Source of the DNA: Arthrobacter sp. SLBN-122
Lineage (GTDB): Bacteria > Actinomycetota > Actinomycetes > Actinomycetales > Micrococcaceae
DNA length: 64,000 nt
Reading direction: 5' to 3'
Assembly: GCF_006715165.1 (NCBI RefSeq)
Contig: NZ_VFMS01000001.1
Coordinates: 3,596,001-3,660,000, forward strand
The notes beneath the pieces were generated by a model. It searched no databases. It saw only the letters and a program-made list of their open reading frames with translations, and was not told the origin of the DNA. Position 1 is the stretch's first letter; each line of letters starts with the position of its first letter. A program made the translations under genes and the position numbers. Shown here in pieces: positions 26,499-35,646 of this stretch.

Positions 26499-27488
26499 AT
26501 GAGTGATGTCTCGCTGGTCGCGCGCTTCGATGCGCTCCTCGCCGACCTGGACGGAGTGGTCTACGCCGGGCCCCACGCCATTCCCGGAGCCGTGGATTCA
26601 CTGCGGCAGCTCTCCGGTTTGGGAATCGGCCTCGGCTACGTGACCAATAACGCCTCCCGCTCCCCGGGAGAGGTTGCAGCCCATCTCCGCGAGCTGGGTG
26701 CTCCTGCCGAGGACGACCAGGTGGTCAGCTCATCCCAGGCAGCCGCCGAGCTGCTCGCCTCGCTGCTGGCACCAGGGTCAAGGATCCTCATCACGGGCAG
26801 CCCTGCGCTGGCCCGGGAAATCGAGCTCGTGGGCCTGGTGCCCGTGGGCAGCCAGGCGGAGGACCCAGTGGCGGTGGTCCAGGGGTTCAGCCCCGCCATT
26901 GGCTGGAAGGACCTGGCGGAAGCCACCTACGTGGTGTCCGCCGGAGCGTTGTGGGTGGCCACCAACACGGACATGTCCATTCCCCAGGCGCGGGGCATCG
27001 CTCCGGGTAACGGCACCCTGGTTGCCGCCGTCGCTGCTGCCACCGGCCAACAGCCCAGGGTCGCCGGAAAGCCCGAGGCGCCGCTGTTCCACTCGGCCGC
27101 CAAGCGCCTCGGAGCGGAGCGTCCCCTGGTGGTGGGCGACCGGCTGGACACGGACATCCTGGGCGGCAACAATGCCGGCTTTGCCACCGTGGCTGTCCTG
27201 ACCGGCGTCGACACACGCGAAACCATCCTCGCCGCAAGGTCGGCGGAACGGCCCGACTACATCATCGAAAACCTGACGGACCTGCACCGCCCATACCCGG
27301 AGGTCACGCACGACGACGGCACCTACACGTGCGGCCAGTCAACGGCACGCGTGGCCAACGGAGCGGTGGGCATCATTGGCAGCAAGGATCACCTCGACTC
27401 CTGGCGTGCCGCATGCGCAGCCTGGTGGGCGGAGACACCCGGCGCCGCAGCCCCGCAGGCACCCAAGCTGGTGTGGCTGGATCACTAG
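26499..27488 (+). CDS. HAD-superfamily phosphatase, subclass IIA (NagD-like)
   Basis: A 329-residue cytoplasmic phosphatase. Motif I is LLADLDGVVYAG (nucleophile and acid Asp), motif II VTNNASRSPGE, then GKPEAPLFHSA with the motif III lysine, and motif IV VGDRLDTDILGGNNAG. The C2-type cap between motifs II and III puts it with NagD, p-nitrophenylphosphatase and phosphoglycolate phosphatase. A C-terminal extension (about 265-329, WRAACAAWWAE) is outside the usual fold. It starts 6 nt after the repeat-protein stop and corresponds to Rv1692, a reported glycerol-3-phosphate phosphatase of lipid recycling, as I recall. Substrate not proven here. Confidence 0.85.
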   Translation: MSDVSLVARFDALLADLDGVVYAGPHAIPGAVDSLRQLSGLGIGLGYVTNNASRSPGEVAAHLRELGAPAEDDQVVSSSQAAAELLASLLAPGSRILITGSPALAREIELVGLVPVGSQAEDPVAVVQGFSPAIGWKDLAEATYVVSAGALWVATNTDMSIPQARGIAPGNGTLVAAVAAATGQQPRVAGKPEAPLFHSAAKRLGAERPLVVGDRLDTDILGGNNAGFATVAVLTGVDTRETILAARSAERPDYIIENLTDLHRPYPEVTHDDGTYTCGQSTARVANGAVGIIGSKDHLDSWRAACAAWWAETPGAAAPQAPKLVWLDH

Positions 27489-27500
27489 ACTGGTTCAATG
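27486..27500 (+). promoter_or_regulatory. Predicted leaderless promoter for small protein at 27498
   Basis: TAGACT (27486-27491), overlapping the stop codon of the HAD gene, then 6 nt and ATG. No ribosome site is present. Confidence 0.5.
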
Positions 27501-27734
27501 ACTGAGCTGACCGAACCGGACGATGCCACAGCCCGGCCGGCACCCGAGTGGCCTCAGCCAGGCGGGCAGGACATCACCGATCCGGAGGTGTCGCAGGCCA
27601 TCGCCGGGCTTTTCGAGCTGCCCGGGCTGCCTGTCGGGGACCACGAGACCGTCTACAACGGGCTTCATGACGAATTGCTGGCCGCCCTCAACAGCGATCC
27701 CGCAGAGCCCGGCCCCACCGTGAGTGAAGCCTGA
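27498..27734 (+). CDS. Small conserved acidic protein of unknown function
   Basis: A 78-residue Pro/Asp/Glu-rich protein with a central segment DPEVSQAIAGLFELPGLPVGDH that reads as a helix, a loop and then YNGLHDELLAALN. There is no membrane segment and no cysteine. It fills the same slot as the small gene Rv1693 between the HAD phosphatase and tlyA, which supports it as a real gene. Its stop overlaps the tlyA start by one base (TGATG), so it is probably co-translated. Function unknown. Confidence 0.7.
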   Translation: MTELTEPDDATARPAPEWPQPGGQDITDPEVSQAIAGLFELPGLPVGDHETVYNGLHDELLAALNSDPAEPGPTVSEA

Positions 27735-28549
27735 TGCCGGTGCGCCTCGACCAGGCACTGGTGGCGCGCGGACTGGCGAGGTCCCGCACCCATGCCGCGT
27801 CGCTGATCAGCGAAGGCAAGGTCAGATCCGGCGGCGAGGTCCTCAGCAAAGCGTCGCTTCAAGTGGACGACAGCCGGGACCTCGCCGTCGACCACGATGA
27901 CCAGGACACCTACGCCAGCCGCGCCGGCCACAAGCTGGCCGGTGCCCTCGACGCCTTCCCTGATGTCTCGGTGGAAGGCAAAAGGTGCCTTGACGCCGGC
28001 GCCTCCACCGGGGGCTTCACCGACGTCCTCCTTCGGCGGGGCGCCGCACACGTGGTGGCGGTCGACGTCGGACACGGCCAGTTGGTGCCGCACCTCCGCA
28101 GCGATCCGCGCGTGGACGTCCACGAAGGCCTGAACGTCAGGTACATGGCGCCGGCCGACATCGGCGGCCCCGCAGCACTGACGGTCGCGGACCTGTCGTT
28201 CATTTCCCTCACCCTGGTGATCCAGCCGCTGGCGGACTGCACGGAGCCCGGTGGAGACCTGGTGCTGATGGTCAAGCCCCAGTTCGAAATCGGCAAGGAC
28301 CGCCTGGGCCGGACCGGCGTGGTCACGTCGGAGCGCGAGCGGCGGATGGCCGTGGAGAAGGTGGCCAGGGCAGCGCTCGACGCCGGCCTGGACCTGTGCG
28401 GCCTGGCGGCCAGTCCACTGCCCGGGCAGGACGGAAACGTCGAATACTTCCTGTGGATAAAACGCAGGATCAGCAAAGACTTGCCTAAGATCGAAGAGCG
28501 AGAGGCAGCAGCCGCTGCGTTGCTCGGACAAATCTGGCCGAACCACTAG
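27734..28549 (+). CDS. tlyA: 16S/23S rRNA 2'-O-ribose methyltransferase TlyA
   Basis: Methylates C1409 of 16S and C1920 of 23S rRNA in mycobacteria; loss gives capreomycin resistance. It is 271 residues. The N-terminal S4 domain (1-65) reads RLDQALVARGLARSRTHAASL. The FtsJ-type domain has SRAGHKLAGAL, the SAM loop CLDAGASTGGFTDVLL, VDVGHGQLV and LMVKPQFEIGKD, giving the expected K-D-K catalytic series. The start is coupled to the small gene before it; nadK follows after 13 nt. Confidence 0.93.
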   Translation: MPVRLDQALVARGLARSRTHAASLISEGKVRSGGEVLSKASLQVDDSRDLAVDHDDQDTYASRAGHKLAGALDAFPDVSVEGKRCLDAGASTGGFTDVLLRRGAAHVVAVDVGHGQLVPHLRSDPRVDVHEGLNVRYMAPADIGGPAALTVADLSFISLTLVIQPLADCTEPGGDLVLMVKPQFEIGKDRLGRTGVVTSERERRMAVEKVARAALDAGLDLCGLAASPLPGQDGNVEYFLWIKRRISKDLPKIEEREAAAAALLGQIWPNH

Positions 28550-28562
28550 AGAGCGGAACCTG

Positions 28563-29588
28563 ATGAGCAGGCGTGTACTGGTCCTTGCCCACACCGGCCG
28601 CGAGGAGTCGCTGAAGGCCGCCTGGGAAGCCTGCGCGCTGCTGCACGCCTCGGGCATAGTTCCCGTGATGCAGGAGTCCGAGCTGGGGGACATGGAACGG
28701 TTCTTCGGGCATCTGGCCCAGCCGGTGGAGGTCCTTCACGACCATGTTCAGCTGCCCGATGTGGAACTCGTCATGGTCCTTGGCGGTGACGGCACCATCC
28801 TGCGGGCCGCCGAACTGGTCCGCGAAGTGGATGTGCCGCTGCTGGGCGTCAACCTGGGCCACGTGGGTTTCCTGGCCGAAAGCGAACGAGCAGACCTTGC
28901 CCAGACCGTCGAGTGGATTGCCAGCCGCGAGTACACGGTTGAAGAACGCATGACCATCGATGTCCAGGTGTGGGTCCGGGGCCAGAAGATTTGGCACACC
29001 TGGGCTTTAAACGAGGCCGCCATCGAGAAGGCCAACCGCGAACGCATGCTCGAGGTCGTGACCGAAGTGGACGAGCGCCCGTTGACGTCCTTCGGTTCCG
29101 ACGGGATCGTGCTGGCCACCCCCACAGGGTCCACGGCCTACGCGTTCTCCGCGGGCGGACCGGTGGTCTGGCCGGAAGTGGAAGCCCTGGTGATAGTCCC
29201 CATCAGCGCCCATGCGCTCTTCGCCAAGCCCCTCGTGGTGTCGCCGCGGTCAAAGCTCGCCGTGGAGGTCCTAAGCCGCACGGACGCCCAGGGCGTGCTG
29301 TGGTGCGATGGCCGGCGTTCGGTGGACCTGCCGCCCGGCGCCCGCGTGGAAGTGACCAAGTCCGCCACTCCCGTCCGGCTGGCGCGCACCCACCAGACGC
29401 CGTTCTCGGCCCGCCTGGTCCGAAAGTTCGAGCTGCCCATCCACGGCTGGCGGGGCCCGGTGCCCAAGTCTGATGCGGTGCATACCGGCCCCATTCCCAT
29501 TGTGCGGACCCCGCGGCCCATGCCGCCGCTGCCGGTACCGCATGTGGAGAACCCCGGCAGCGATCCCGATCCGTCGACTGCAAAGTGA
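28563..29588 (+). CDS. nadK: NAD kinase
   Basis: Makes NADP from NAD and ATP or polyphosphate. It is 341 residues. LVMVLGGDGTILRAAEL holds the GGDG loop, LGVNLGHVGFLAES follows, ALNEAAIEKANRERML is the NE(A/V) substrate segment and GSDGIVLATPTGSTAYAFSAGG the conserved glycine-rich region. The C-terminal 45 residues are a proline-rich tail beyond the fold (PKSDAVHTGPIPIVRTPRP). It sits between tlyA and recN, as in most actinobacteria. Confidence 0.94.
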   Translation: MSRRVLVLAHTGREESLKAAWEACALLHASGIVPVMQESELGDMERFFGHLAQPVEVLHDHVQLPDVELVMVLGGDGTILRAAELVREVDVPLLGVNLGHVGFLAESERADLAQTVEWIASREYTVEERMTIDVQVWVRGQKIWHTWALNEAAIEKANRERMLEVVTEVDERPLTSFGSDGIVLATPTGSTAYAFSAGGPVVWPEVEALVIVPISAHALFAKPLVVSPRSKLAVEVLSRTDAQGVLWCDGRRSVDLPPGARVEVTKSATPVRLARTHQTPFSARLVRKFELPIHGWRGPVPKSDAVHTGPIPIVRTPRPMPPLPVPHVENPGSDPDPSTAK

Positions 29589-29592
29589 ATCC

Positions 29593-31332
29593 ATGCTTGA
29601 AGAACTGAGAATCCGCGATCTCGGCGTCATCACCGACGCAACGCTTCCGCTCGGCCCGGGACTGAGCGTTGTCACCGGCGAAACCGGCGCGGGCAAGACG
29701 ATGGTGGTCACCGCCGTCGGGTTGCTCCTGGGCGCCCGTTCGGATGCCGGCGCCGTCCGCAGCGGCGCCAAGAGCGCCACGGCAGAAGCCGTGCTGAAAC
29801 TCGACGCCGGGCACCCGGCCATCGCCCGTGCCCTTGAGGCCGGTGCCGAGGCGGAGGAGTTCGACGGCGGCGCGGAGCTGATCCTGGCCCGCCGGCTGGG
29901 TGCGGACGGACGCAGCCGTGCGTTCCTGGGTGGCCGGGCCGCCCCCGTGGGCGTCCTGGCAGAGATCGGTGAGTCACTGGTGGTGGTGCATGGCCAGTCA
30001 GACCAGATCCGGCTCAAAAGCGCCACGGCGCAGCGTGAAGCGCTGGACAAGTTCGCCGGCGACGCCCTGGCCGGCCCGCTGGCCAGCTACCAGGAGCTGT
30101 ACAACCACTGGAAGTCCAGCCAGGCGGAGCTGGACACCCTTCGCAGCGCAGCACGGGACAGGCTCCGTGAGGCAGAATCCCTTGAGGCGGCCTTGGCCGA
30201 GATCGACGAGGTGGATCCGCAGCCGGGGGAGGACGAGCTGCTCAAGGCCGAGGCCGTGAAGCTTGCCAACGTGGAGGAGTTGCGGATCGCCGCCAGCACC
30301 GCGCACGAGGCACTCATCGCCGAGGACTTCGGCGAAACCGGGGATGCCACCACGCTGGTGGATTCCGCCAAAAGGACCCTCGAACACGTGGCGGAGCATG
30401 ATGCGGAGCTCGGTTCCGCAGCGGCCCGGCTGGCCGAGGTGGGTTTCCTGCTCAACGACATCGCCACCGAACTGGCCAGCTACCAGGCCGGCCTGGACAC
30501 GGAGGGCCCGGAACGGCTCGCCGAAATCGAGGACCGGCGCGCCGCCTTGGCCAAGCTGGTCCGCAAGTACGCCCCCACCATCGACGAAGTGCTGGAGTGG
30601 GCGGAAAAGGCGCGGATCCGCTTCGACGAGCTGCAGGACGATTCCTCCCGCATCGAGTCCCTGGACGCTGAAGTGGTCCGTGCCGAAGCAGAACTGAAGA
30701 AGCAGTCAGCTGCCGTCAGCAAAATCCGCGCCAAGGCCGCCAAGGACCTGTCCGGCCGGGTCAGCGCTGAACTCAAGGCCCTGGCCATGGCCGACGCCAC
30801 CCTGGTGATCACCATTGAGCCGGCGGGGCAGCTGGGCCCGCACGGCGCGGACGAGATCAGTTTCCTGCTGCAGCCGCATTCCGGCGCCCCGGCCCGGCCG
30901 TTGGGCAAGGGCGCGTCCGGCGGTGAACTGTCCCGCGTCATGCTGGCCATCGAAGTGGTGCTTGCCGCCGTCGACCCCGTCCCCACGTTTGTCTTCGACG
31001 AGGTGGACGCGGGCGTTGGCGGCCGGGCCGCCGTCGAGATCGGCCGCCGCCTGGCCATGCTGGCACGCCACGTGCAGGTGCTGGTGGTCACGCACCTTCC
31101 GCAGGTGGCGGCGTTCGCGGACCAGCACATCACCGTGACCAAAACCTCAGTCAGGGGAGCCGACGGCGGCACGGCCACCGGGTTCACCTCCAGTGACGTG
31201 CGGCTGCTTGACGGCCCGGAGCGGGTGCGTGAGCTCGCCCGCATGCTGGCGGGCCAGGAGGACTCGGAATCGGCCCGGGCGCACGCCCAGGAACTGCTGG
31301 ACGACGCCAAGCTCCTGCCGCAGCGGGCCTGA
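29593..31332 (+). CDS. recN: DNA repair protein RecN
   Basis: SMC-like ATPase acting at double-strand breaks. It is 579 residues. N-terminal Walker A is VVTGETGAGKTMVV, the central region (about 150-370) is rich in charged heptads that would form coiled coils, and the C-terminal ABC signature is LGKGASGGELSRVMLAIE with Walker B TFVFDEVDAGVGG. ATG 29593 begins at MLEELRIRDLGVI, the standard RecN start. It lies 4 nt after the nadK stop. Confidence 0.95.
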   Translation: MLEELRIRDLGVITDATLPLGPGLSVVTGETGAGKTMVVTAVGLLLGARSDAGAVRSGAKSATAEAVLKLDAGHPAIARALEAGAEAEEFDGGAELILARRLGADGRSRAFLGGRAAPVGVLAEIGESLVVVHGQSDQIRLKSATAQREALDKFAGDALAGPLASYQELYNHWKSSQAELDTLRSAARDRLREAESLEAALAEIDEVDPQPGEDELLKAEAVKLANVEELRIAASTAHEALIAEDFGETGDATTLVDSAKRTLEHVAEHDAELGSAAARLAEVGFLLNDIATELASYQAGLDTEGPERLAEIEDRRAALAKLVRKYAPTIDEVLEWAEKARIRFDELQDDSSRIESLDAEVVRAEAELKKQSAAVSKIRAKAAKDLSGRVSAELKALAMADATLVITIEPAGQLGPHGADEISFLLQPHSGAPARPLGKGASGGELSRVMLAIEVVLAAVDPVPTFVFDEVDAGVGGRAAVEIGRRLAMLARHVQVLVVTHLPQVAAFADQHITVTKTSVRGADGGTATGFTSSDVRLLDGPERVRELARMLAGQEDSESARAHAQELLDDAKLLPQRA

Positions 31333-31363
31333 CGGAACAGCCACGGGAAGGCGCAATTGATGA

Positions 31364-31380
31364 TAGGCTCGAATTCCGTG
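31364..31380 (+). promoter_or_regulatory. Predicted leaderless promoter for pyrG
   Basis: TAGGCT (31364-31369), 8 nt, GTG 31378. The spacing is 1-2 nt longer than at the other sites, but there is no ribosome site. Some bacteria control pyrG by reiterative transcription of an initial G run; no such G tract is present at this predicted start. Confidence 0.4.
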
Positions 31381-33135
31381 GTGCAGCGATCAAATTCCCG
31401 TGTAAATTCCCGGTTCCCGGGCTCCTCCAAGACGACCAAGCACATCTTCGTCACCGGCGGTGTGGCGTCCTCGCTCGGCAAGGGACTGACGGCGTCCAGC
31501 CTTGGTCATCTGCTGCGGGCACGCGGCCTGTCCGTCACGATGCAGAAGCTCGATCCCTACCTGAACGTGGATCCGGGCACAATGAACCCGTTCCAGCACG
31601 GCGAGGTCTTCGTCACCGACGATGGCGCCGAGACGGACCTGGACATCGGGCACTACGAGCGCTTCCTTGACGAAAACCTCGAAGGTTCCGCGAACGTGAC
31701 CACCGGGCAGGTGTACTCCACCGTGATTGCCAAGGAGCGCCGCGGCGAATACCTCGGTGACACCGTCCAAGTCATCCCGCACATCACGGATGAGATCAAG
31801 CGCCGTATGCGCCTGCCTGCAGAAGGCAACAACGCCCCGGACGTCATCATCACGGAAATCGGCGGCACCGTCGGGGATATCGAATCCCAGCCGTTCCTGG
31901 AATCCGCCCGCCAGGTCCGCCAGGACATCGGCCGGAACAACGTCTTCTTCGCCCATGTCTCCCTGGTGCCCTACATCGGCCCGTCCCAGGAACTGAAGAC
32001 CAAGCCCACCCAGCACTCCGTGGCCGCGCTTCGCTCCATCGGCATCCAGCCCGAGGCGATCGTGATCCGCTCTGACCGCGAGGTCCCCGAAGCGATGCGC
32101 GCAAAGATCGGACGCATGTGCGACGTCGACATCGAAGCCGTTATCGGCTGCCCGGATGCGCCGAGCATCTACGACATCCCCAAGACCCTGCACTCCCAGG
32201 GCCTGGACTCCTACATCGTCCGCGCCCTGGACCTGCCGTTCAAGGATGTTGACTGGACCAGCTGGGACAAATTGCTTGAAGCCGTCCACAACCCCAAGCA
32301 CCACGTCGAGATTGCCCTGGTGGGCAAGTACATCGATCTCCCCGACGCCTACCTGTCGGTCACCGAAGCGCTGCGCGCCGGCGGCTTCGCCAACGACACC
32401 AAGGTCAAGATCCGCTGGGTCCCGTCGGACGAATGCGAGACCCGCGAAGGCGCCATCAAGGCGCTGGACGGTGTCGACGCCATCTGCGTGCCCGGCGGCT
32501 TCGGCATCCGCGGCCTCGAAGGCAAGCTCGGCGCCCTGAAGTTCGCCCGCGAAACCAAGCTTCCCGTGCTGGGCCTGTGCCTTGGCCTGCAGTGCATGGT
32601 CATCGAGTACGCCCGCAACGTGGTGGGCCTGGAGGGCGCCTCTTCCAGCGAGTTCGAGCCGGACTCCAAATACCCGGTAATCGCCACCATGGAGGAGCAG
32701 CTGGAGTACGTTGAAGGCCGCGGTGACCTTGGCGGCACCATGCGTTTGGGGCTCTACGAAGCCAAACTGGATGAAGGCTCGGTCATCGCCGGAACGTACG
32801 GCAAAACCACCGTCAGCGAACGTCACCGGCACCGGTACGAAGTCAACAACAAGTACCGCCAGCAGATCGCGGACAAGGGCCTGGTATTTTCCGGCACGTC
32901 CCCGGACGGCAAGCTGGTGGAATTTGTTGAACTGCCCGCCGATGTCCACCCGTACTACGTTGCAACCCAGGCCCACCCCGAACTGAGCTCGCGGCCCACC
33001 CGCCCGCACCCGCTGTTCGCCGGCCTGGTCAAGGCTGCCCTGGACCACCAGGGCGTGAACCGCCATGACGCTGCCGACACGGCTGTGCCCGCGGCCGGGG
33101 AGCCTGCAGCATCGGGTACCGTTACCGCTAAGTAG
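31378..33135 (+). CDS. pyrG: CTP synthase
   Basis: Aminates UTP to CTP with glutamine. It is 585 residues. The N-terminal synthetase domain has [20 protein letters not shown] and [14 protein letters not shown]. The C-terminal class I amidotransferase has the cysteine nucleophile in [17 protein letters not shown] and the His-Glu pair in [20 protein letters not shown] 31378 adds about 17 residues before the conserved start, and an ATG at 31357 is possible. Next gene: a Nudix hydrolase 25 nt on. Confidence 0.95.
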   Translation: MVQRSNSRVNSRFPGSSKTTKHIFVTGGVASSLGKGLTASSLGHLLRARGLSVTMQKLDPYLNVDPGTMNPFQHGEVFVTDDGAETDLDIGHYERFLDENLEGSANVTTGQVYSTVIAKERRGEYLGDTVQVIPHITDEIKRRMRLPAEGNNAPDVIITEIGGTVGDIESQPFLESARQVRQDIGRNNVFFAHVSLVPYIGPSQELKTKPTQHSVAALRSIGIQPEAIVIRSDREVPEAMRAKIGRMCDVDIEAVIGCPDAPSIYDIPKTLHSQGLDSYIVRALDLPFKDVDWTSWDKLLEAVHNPKHHVEIALVGKYIDLPDAYLSVTEALRAGGFANDTKVKIRWVPSDECETREGAIKALDGVDAICVPGGFGIRGLEGKLGALKFARETKLPVLGLCLGLQCMVIEYARNVVGLEGASSSEFEPDSKYPVIATMEEQLEYVEGRGDLGGTMRLGLYEAKLDEGSVIAGTYGKTTVSERHRHRYEVNNKYRQQIADKGLVFSGTSPDGKLVEFVELPADVHPYYVATQAHPELSSRPTRPHPLFAGLVKAALDHQGVNRHDAADTAVPAAGEPAASGTVTAK

Positions 33136-33160
33136 TCAAGAGAACAAAAAGGACGGCGCG

Positions 33161-33820
33161 ATGCCTGGTACACCTGAAGCCACCCCTGCCAAACAGGTTT
33201 CGGATGCACCAAGCCCGCGCCGTCTTTTGTCTACGGAGAAGGTCTACCAGGGCCGGATCTGGGACGTTGTCAGCGACACTTTCCAGCTCTCCGATTCCGG
33301 CGACGCGCTCACCCGCGATTACATCGAACACCCCGGCGCAGTCGCGGTCCTGCCCATGAACGATGAGGGGCAGGTCCTGCTGTTGAAGCAGTACCGGCAT
33401 CCGGTGGGCATGGACCTCTGGGAGGTTCCCGCCGGACTGCTGGATGTCGAAGGCGAAGGCTTCGTGGAGGGTGCCGCCCGCGAACTGGCCGAGGAGGCGG
33501 ACCTTGCCGCCGGAACCTGGAACGTCCTGGCCGATCTCTTCAATTCCCCGGGATCCTCCAGCGAGGCCATCCGCATCTACCTTGCCCGTGACCTCACCGA
33601 AGTGCCGCACCATGAGCGCCACGAACGGACGGACGAGGAAGCCGAGATCGAGTTCCACTGGATCTCCCTGGACGATGCCGTTGCGTCCGTCCTGGCCGGG
33701 CGCCTGCACAACCCGTCCGCCGTCGTCGGGATCCTTGCCGCCGCTGCCGCCCGCGCCGCCAACTATGAAGGGCTTCGCCCCGCCGACGCCCCCTGGCCCG
33801 CGCACCCCAGCCAGCGCTGA
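33161..33820 (+). CDS. Nudix hydrolase, ADP-ribose pyrophosphatase type
   Basis: A 219-residue protein. The Nudix box reads [20 protein letters not shown] with EADL following, matching GX5EX7REUXEEXGU with Ala/Asp in place of the last Gly. The preceding [21 protein letters not shown] is the ADP-ribose pyrophosphatase family pattern. It probably splits ADP-ribose or similar nucleoside diphosphate sugars. ATG 33161 has AAGGA 8 nt upstream. Same slot as Rv1700 between pyrG and xerD; its stop overlaps the xerD start by one base. Confidence 0.88.
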   Translation: MPGTPEATPAKQVSDAPSPRRLLSTEKVYQGRIWDVVSDTFQLSDSGDALTRDYIEHPGAVAVLPMNDEGQVLLLKQYRHPVGMDLWEVPAGLLDVEGEGFVEGAARELAEEADLAAGTWNVLADLFNSPGSSSEAIRIYLARDLTEVPHHERHERTDEEAEIEFHWISLDDAVASVLAGRLHNPSAVVGILAAAAARAANYEGLRPADAPWPAHPSQR

Positions 33821-34875
33821 TGGCAGGTGCTTCGGTAAGCGCAGGTGCTTCGGTAAGCGTGGCCCCTTCGGCTGAAGCGGCATCTGCGGTTGAACCGGTT
33901 CCGGGCACGGGAACCGCTGCCGCTGCCGCCGCGCCAGTGCCTCCAGCCATCGACCGTGGAATCACGGACTATCTGCAGCACATGGGGGTGGAACGGGGAC
34001 TGGCCGCGAACACGCTGGCAGCCTACCGCCGCGACCTTGCCCGGTACGCCCGCTACCTGGCAGCAGCCGGCTGCGCGCGGCCGGAGGACATCACCCGGCA
34101 CCACGTCACCGGTTATGTCCGTGCCCTTTCGGACGGTTCCGACGGCGGCTCCACCCTGGGGGTCCGGTCTGCGGCCCGGACGGTGGTGGCGGTACGCGGC
34201 CTGCACAAGTTCTGGGCCCTTGAGGGCCACACGCCGGCCGATCCAGCCCGCGACGTCCATCCCCCCATGGCCGGCAAGCGGCTGCCCAAGGCCATCACCG
34301 TTGACGAGGTGACCCGCATCCTTGAAGCGGCAGGAACCGACACCGCCGCCGGACTGCGGGACCGCGCCCTGCTCGAATTCCTCTATTCCACCGGCGCCAG
34401 GATCAGCGAAGCCGTGGGACTGGATGTGGACGACATCTCCCTCGCGGAGCCGGAGTCCGGGCCTGCCATTGTCCGGCTGTTCGGCAAGGGATCGAAGGAA
34501 CGGCTGGTGCCGCTGGGCTCCTATGGGGCCCGGGCGCTGGACGCTTACCTGGTCCGCGGCCGGCCGCTGCTCGCCGCCAAAGGCAAAGGCACCCCGGCCT
34601 TGTTCCTGAATGCCCGCGGCGGCAGGATCAGTCGGCAGAGCGCCTGGACCATCCTGAAGGTGGCGGCGGAGAAGGCCAACATCACCCGGGACGTCTCACC
34701 ACACACGCTCCGGCACTCCTTCGCCACCCACCTGCTCGAAGGCGGCGCGGATGTCCGGGTGGTCCAGGAACTCCTGGGCCATGCATCCGTGACCACCACC
34801 CAGGTGTACACCCTGGTCACGGCCGATACGCTCCGGGAGATCTACGCGGCCGCCCATCCCCGGGCGCTCGGCTGA
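33820..34875 (+). CDS. xerD: Tyrosine recombinase XerD with Ala/Ser-rich N-terminal extension
   Basis: Resolves chromosome dimers at dif together with XerC. It is 351 residues. Catalytic residues are visible: Arg in [12 protein letters not shown], Lys in [14 protein letters not shown], His-x-x-Arg in [17 protein letters not shown], His in [14 protein letters not shown] and Tyr in that last segment. The SAM-like N-terminal core starts near residue 46 ([11 protein letters not shown]). The first 45 residues are an Ala/Ser/Val-rich extension, partly from an 18-bp tandem duplication. The start ATG overlaps the preceding stop (TGATG). It is shorter when started at the core, as in most XerD (about 300). 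Confidence 0.92.
   Translation: MAGASVSAGASVSVAPSAEAASAVEPVPGTGTAAAAAAPVPPAIDRGITDYLQHMGVERGLAANTLAAYRRDLARYARYLAAAGCARPEDITRHHVTGYVRALSDGSDGGSTLGVRSAARTVVAVRGLHKFWALEGHTPADPARDVHPPMAGKRLPKAITVDEVTRILEAAGTDTAAGLRDRALLEFLYSTGARISEAVGLDVDDISLAEPESGPAIVRLFGKGSKERLVPLGSYGARALDAYLVRGRPLLAAKGKGTPALFLNARGGRISRQSAWTILKVAAEKANITRDVSPHTLRHSFATHLLEGGADVRVVQELLGHASVTTTQVYTLVTADTLREIYAAAHPRALG
33823..33858 (+). repeat. 18-bp perfect tandem duplication at the xerD start
   Basis: GCAGGTGCTTCGGTAAGC occurs twice head to tail (33823-33840 and 33841-33858), directly after the start codon. It is in frame and encodes AGASVS twice. A further related GTGG-CCCCTTCGG stretch follows. Confidence 0.9.
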
Positions 34876-34879
34876 AGTT

Positions 34880-35599
34880 TTAGAACAGCGCCTCAATGGT
34901 GAGTTCCACGGGGCCCAGCAGGAAAGCCAGCACGGAGGTGCCCATGCCGGCAAGCAGCATCAGTCCCGGATGTGCGAGGCCAAGCACCACCCGGCGCAGC
35001 CGTGGCCGGCCGCGGAGGAACGATTTCGGTACCCGCGAGAGCGTGGGTACCTGCCGCCAGCCGCGAAGCCTCCGCAGGAACCACGCGCACCGGGCAACAA
35101 ACGCCAGCCACAGGACGGCCACCACCAGCGGGACGAGGGCCGCCATCAGGGTGAAGCCCAGGGCGGTGACTTCACGCTCGGAGTCACCCGCCACGGCCTG
35201 GATGGTGGTTGAGATGGAGGCACTCAGTACCACCGAGATGGCCCAGACCATGAATGCAGCAACCAGGGCCAGGAAACGCACGAAGAACAGGCCCAAAACC
35301 GACTCCCTGGCGGCCTTCACCTGCTGCCGGGGCGTCACGTGGAGCACGGCCAGGGTGCTGAGCAGCGTGGGGAGGGCTGCCGCAGCCACCAGCAGATACC
35401 ACGTCCACCCTGCCAGGTCCACGAATTCATCGGTGCCAATGAGCGCTGTCCACACACAGGCCCAGGCCCAGCCCCAGTACAAAGGGTTGCGTACCAGCCA
35501 CTCCGGCAGGCGGGCGTCAATGGTCGAGTTGCGGGCCGGCCGTATCCCGTGGGCTGTTTCGGGAGTCACACGTAGAGCTTGGCATATCCGCCGCCCCAT
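34880..35599 (-). CDS. Multi-pass membrane protein of unknown function
   Basis: Up to 239 residues with about five hydrophobic segments: YWGWAWACVWTALIG, WYLLVAAAALPTLLSTLAVL, FVRFLALVAAFMVWAISVVL, LMAALVPLVVAVLWLAFVA and GLMLLAGMGTSVLAFLLG. A basic cytoplasmic loop lies before the last (RRLRGWRQVPTLSRVPKSF). I do not recognise a family. ATG 35599 and GTG 35569 are both possible starts. It converges on xerD with only 4 bp between stops, and diverges from the Nudix gene at 35644. It is the first gene of the accessory block between xerD and parA. Confidence 0.65.
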   Translation of the reverse strand: MGRRICQALRVTPETAHGIRPARNSTIDARLPEWLVRNPLYWGWAWACVWTALIGTDEFVDLAGWTWYLLVAAAALPTLLSTLAVLHVTPRQQVKAARESVLGLFFVRFLALVAAFMVWAISVVLSASISTTIQAVAGDSEREVTALGFTLMAALVPLVVAVLWLAFVARCAWFLRRLRGWRQVPTLSRVPKSFLRGRPRLRRVVLGLAHPGLMLLAGMGTSVLAFLLGPVELTIEALF

Positions 35600-35630
35600 G
35601 GCGCGTGCCGCAGGGAACTTCCGGACCCCC

Positions 35631-35646
35631 TAGGCTTGAATGCATG
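35631..35646 (+). promoter_or_regulatory. Predicted leaderless promoter for Nudix gene at 35644
   Basis: TAGGCT (35631-35636), 7 nt, ATG 35644, with no ribosome site; the same hexamer as three other sites in the window. Confidence 0.45.

Noticed and set aside
31390..33066. Long open frame on the minus strand opposite pyrG (about 558 codons), and similar ones opposite tyrS, argJ, recN, der and helR
   Set aside because: High-GC codon bias keeps antisense frames open. These have no recognisable motifs, no ribosome sites and fully overlap clear conserved genes.
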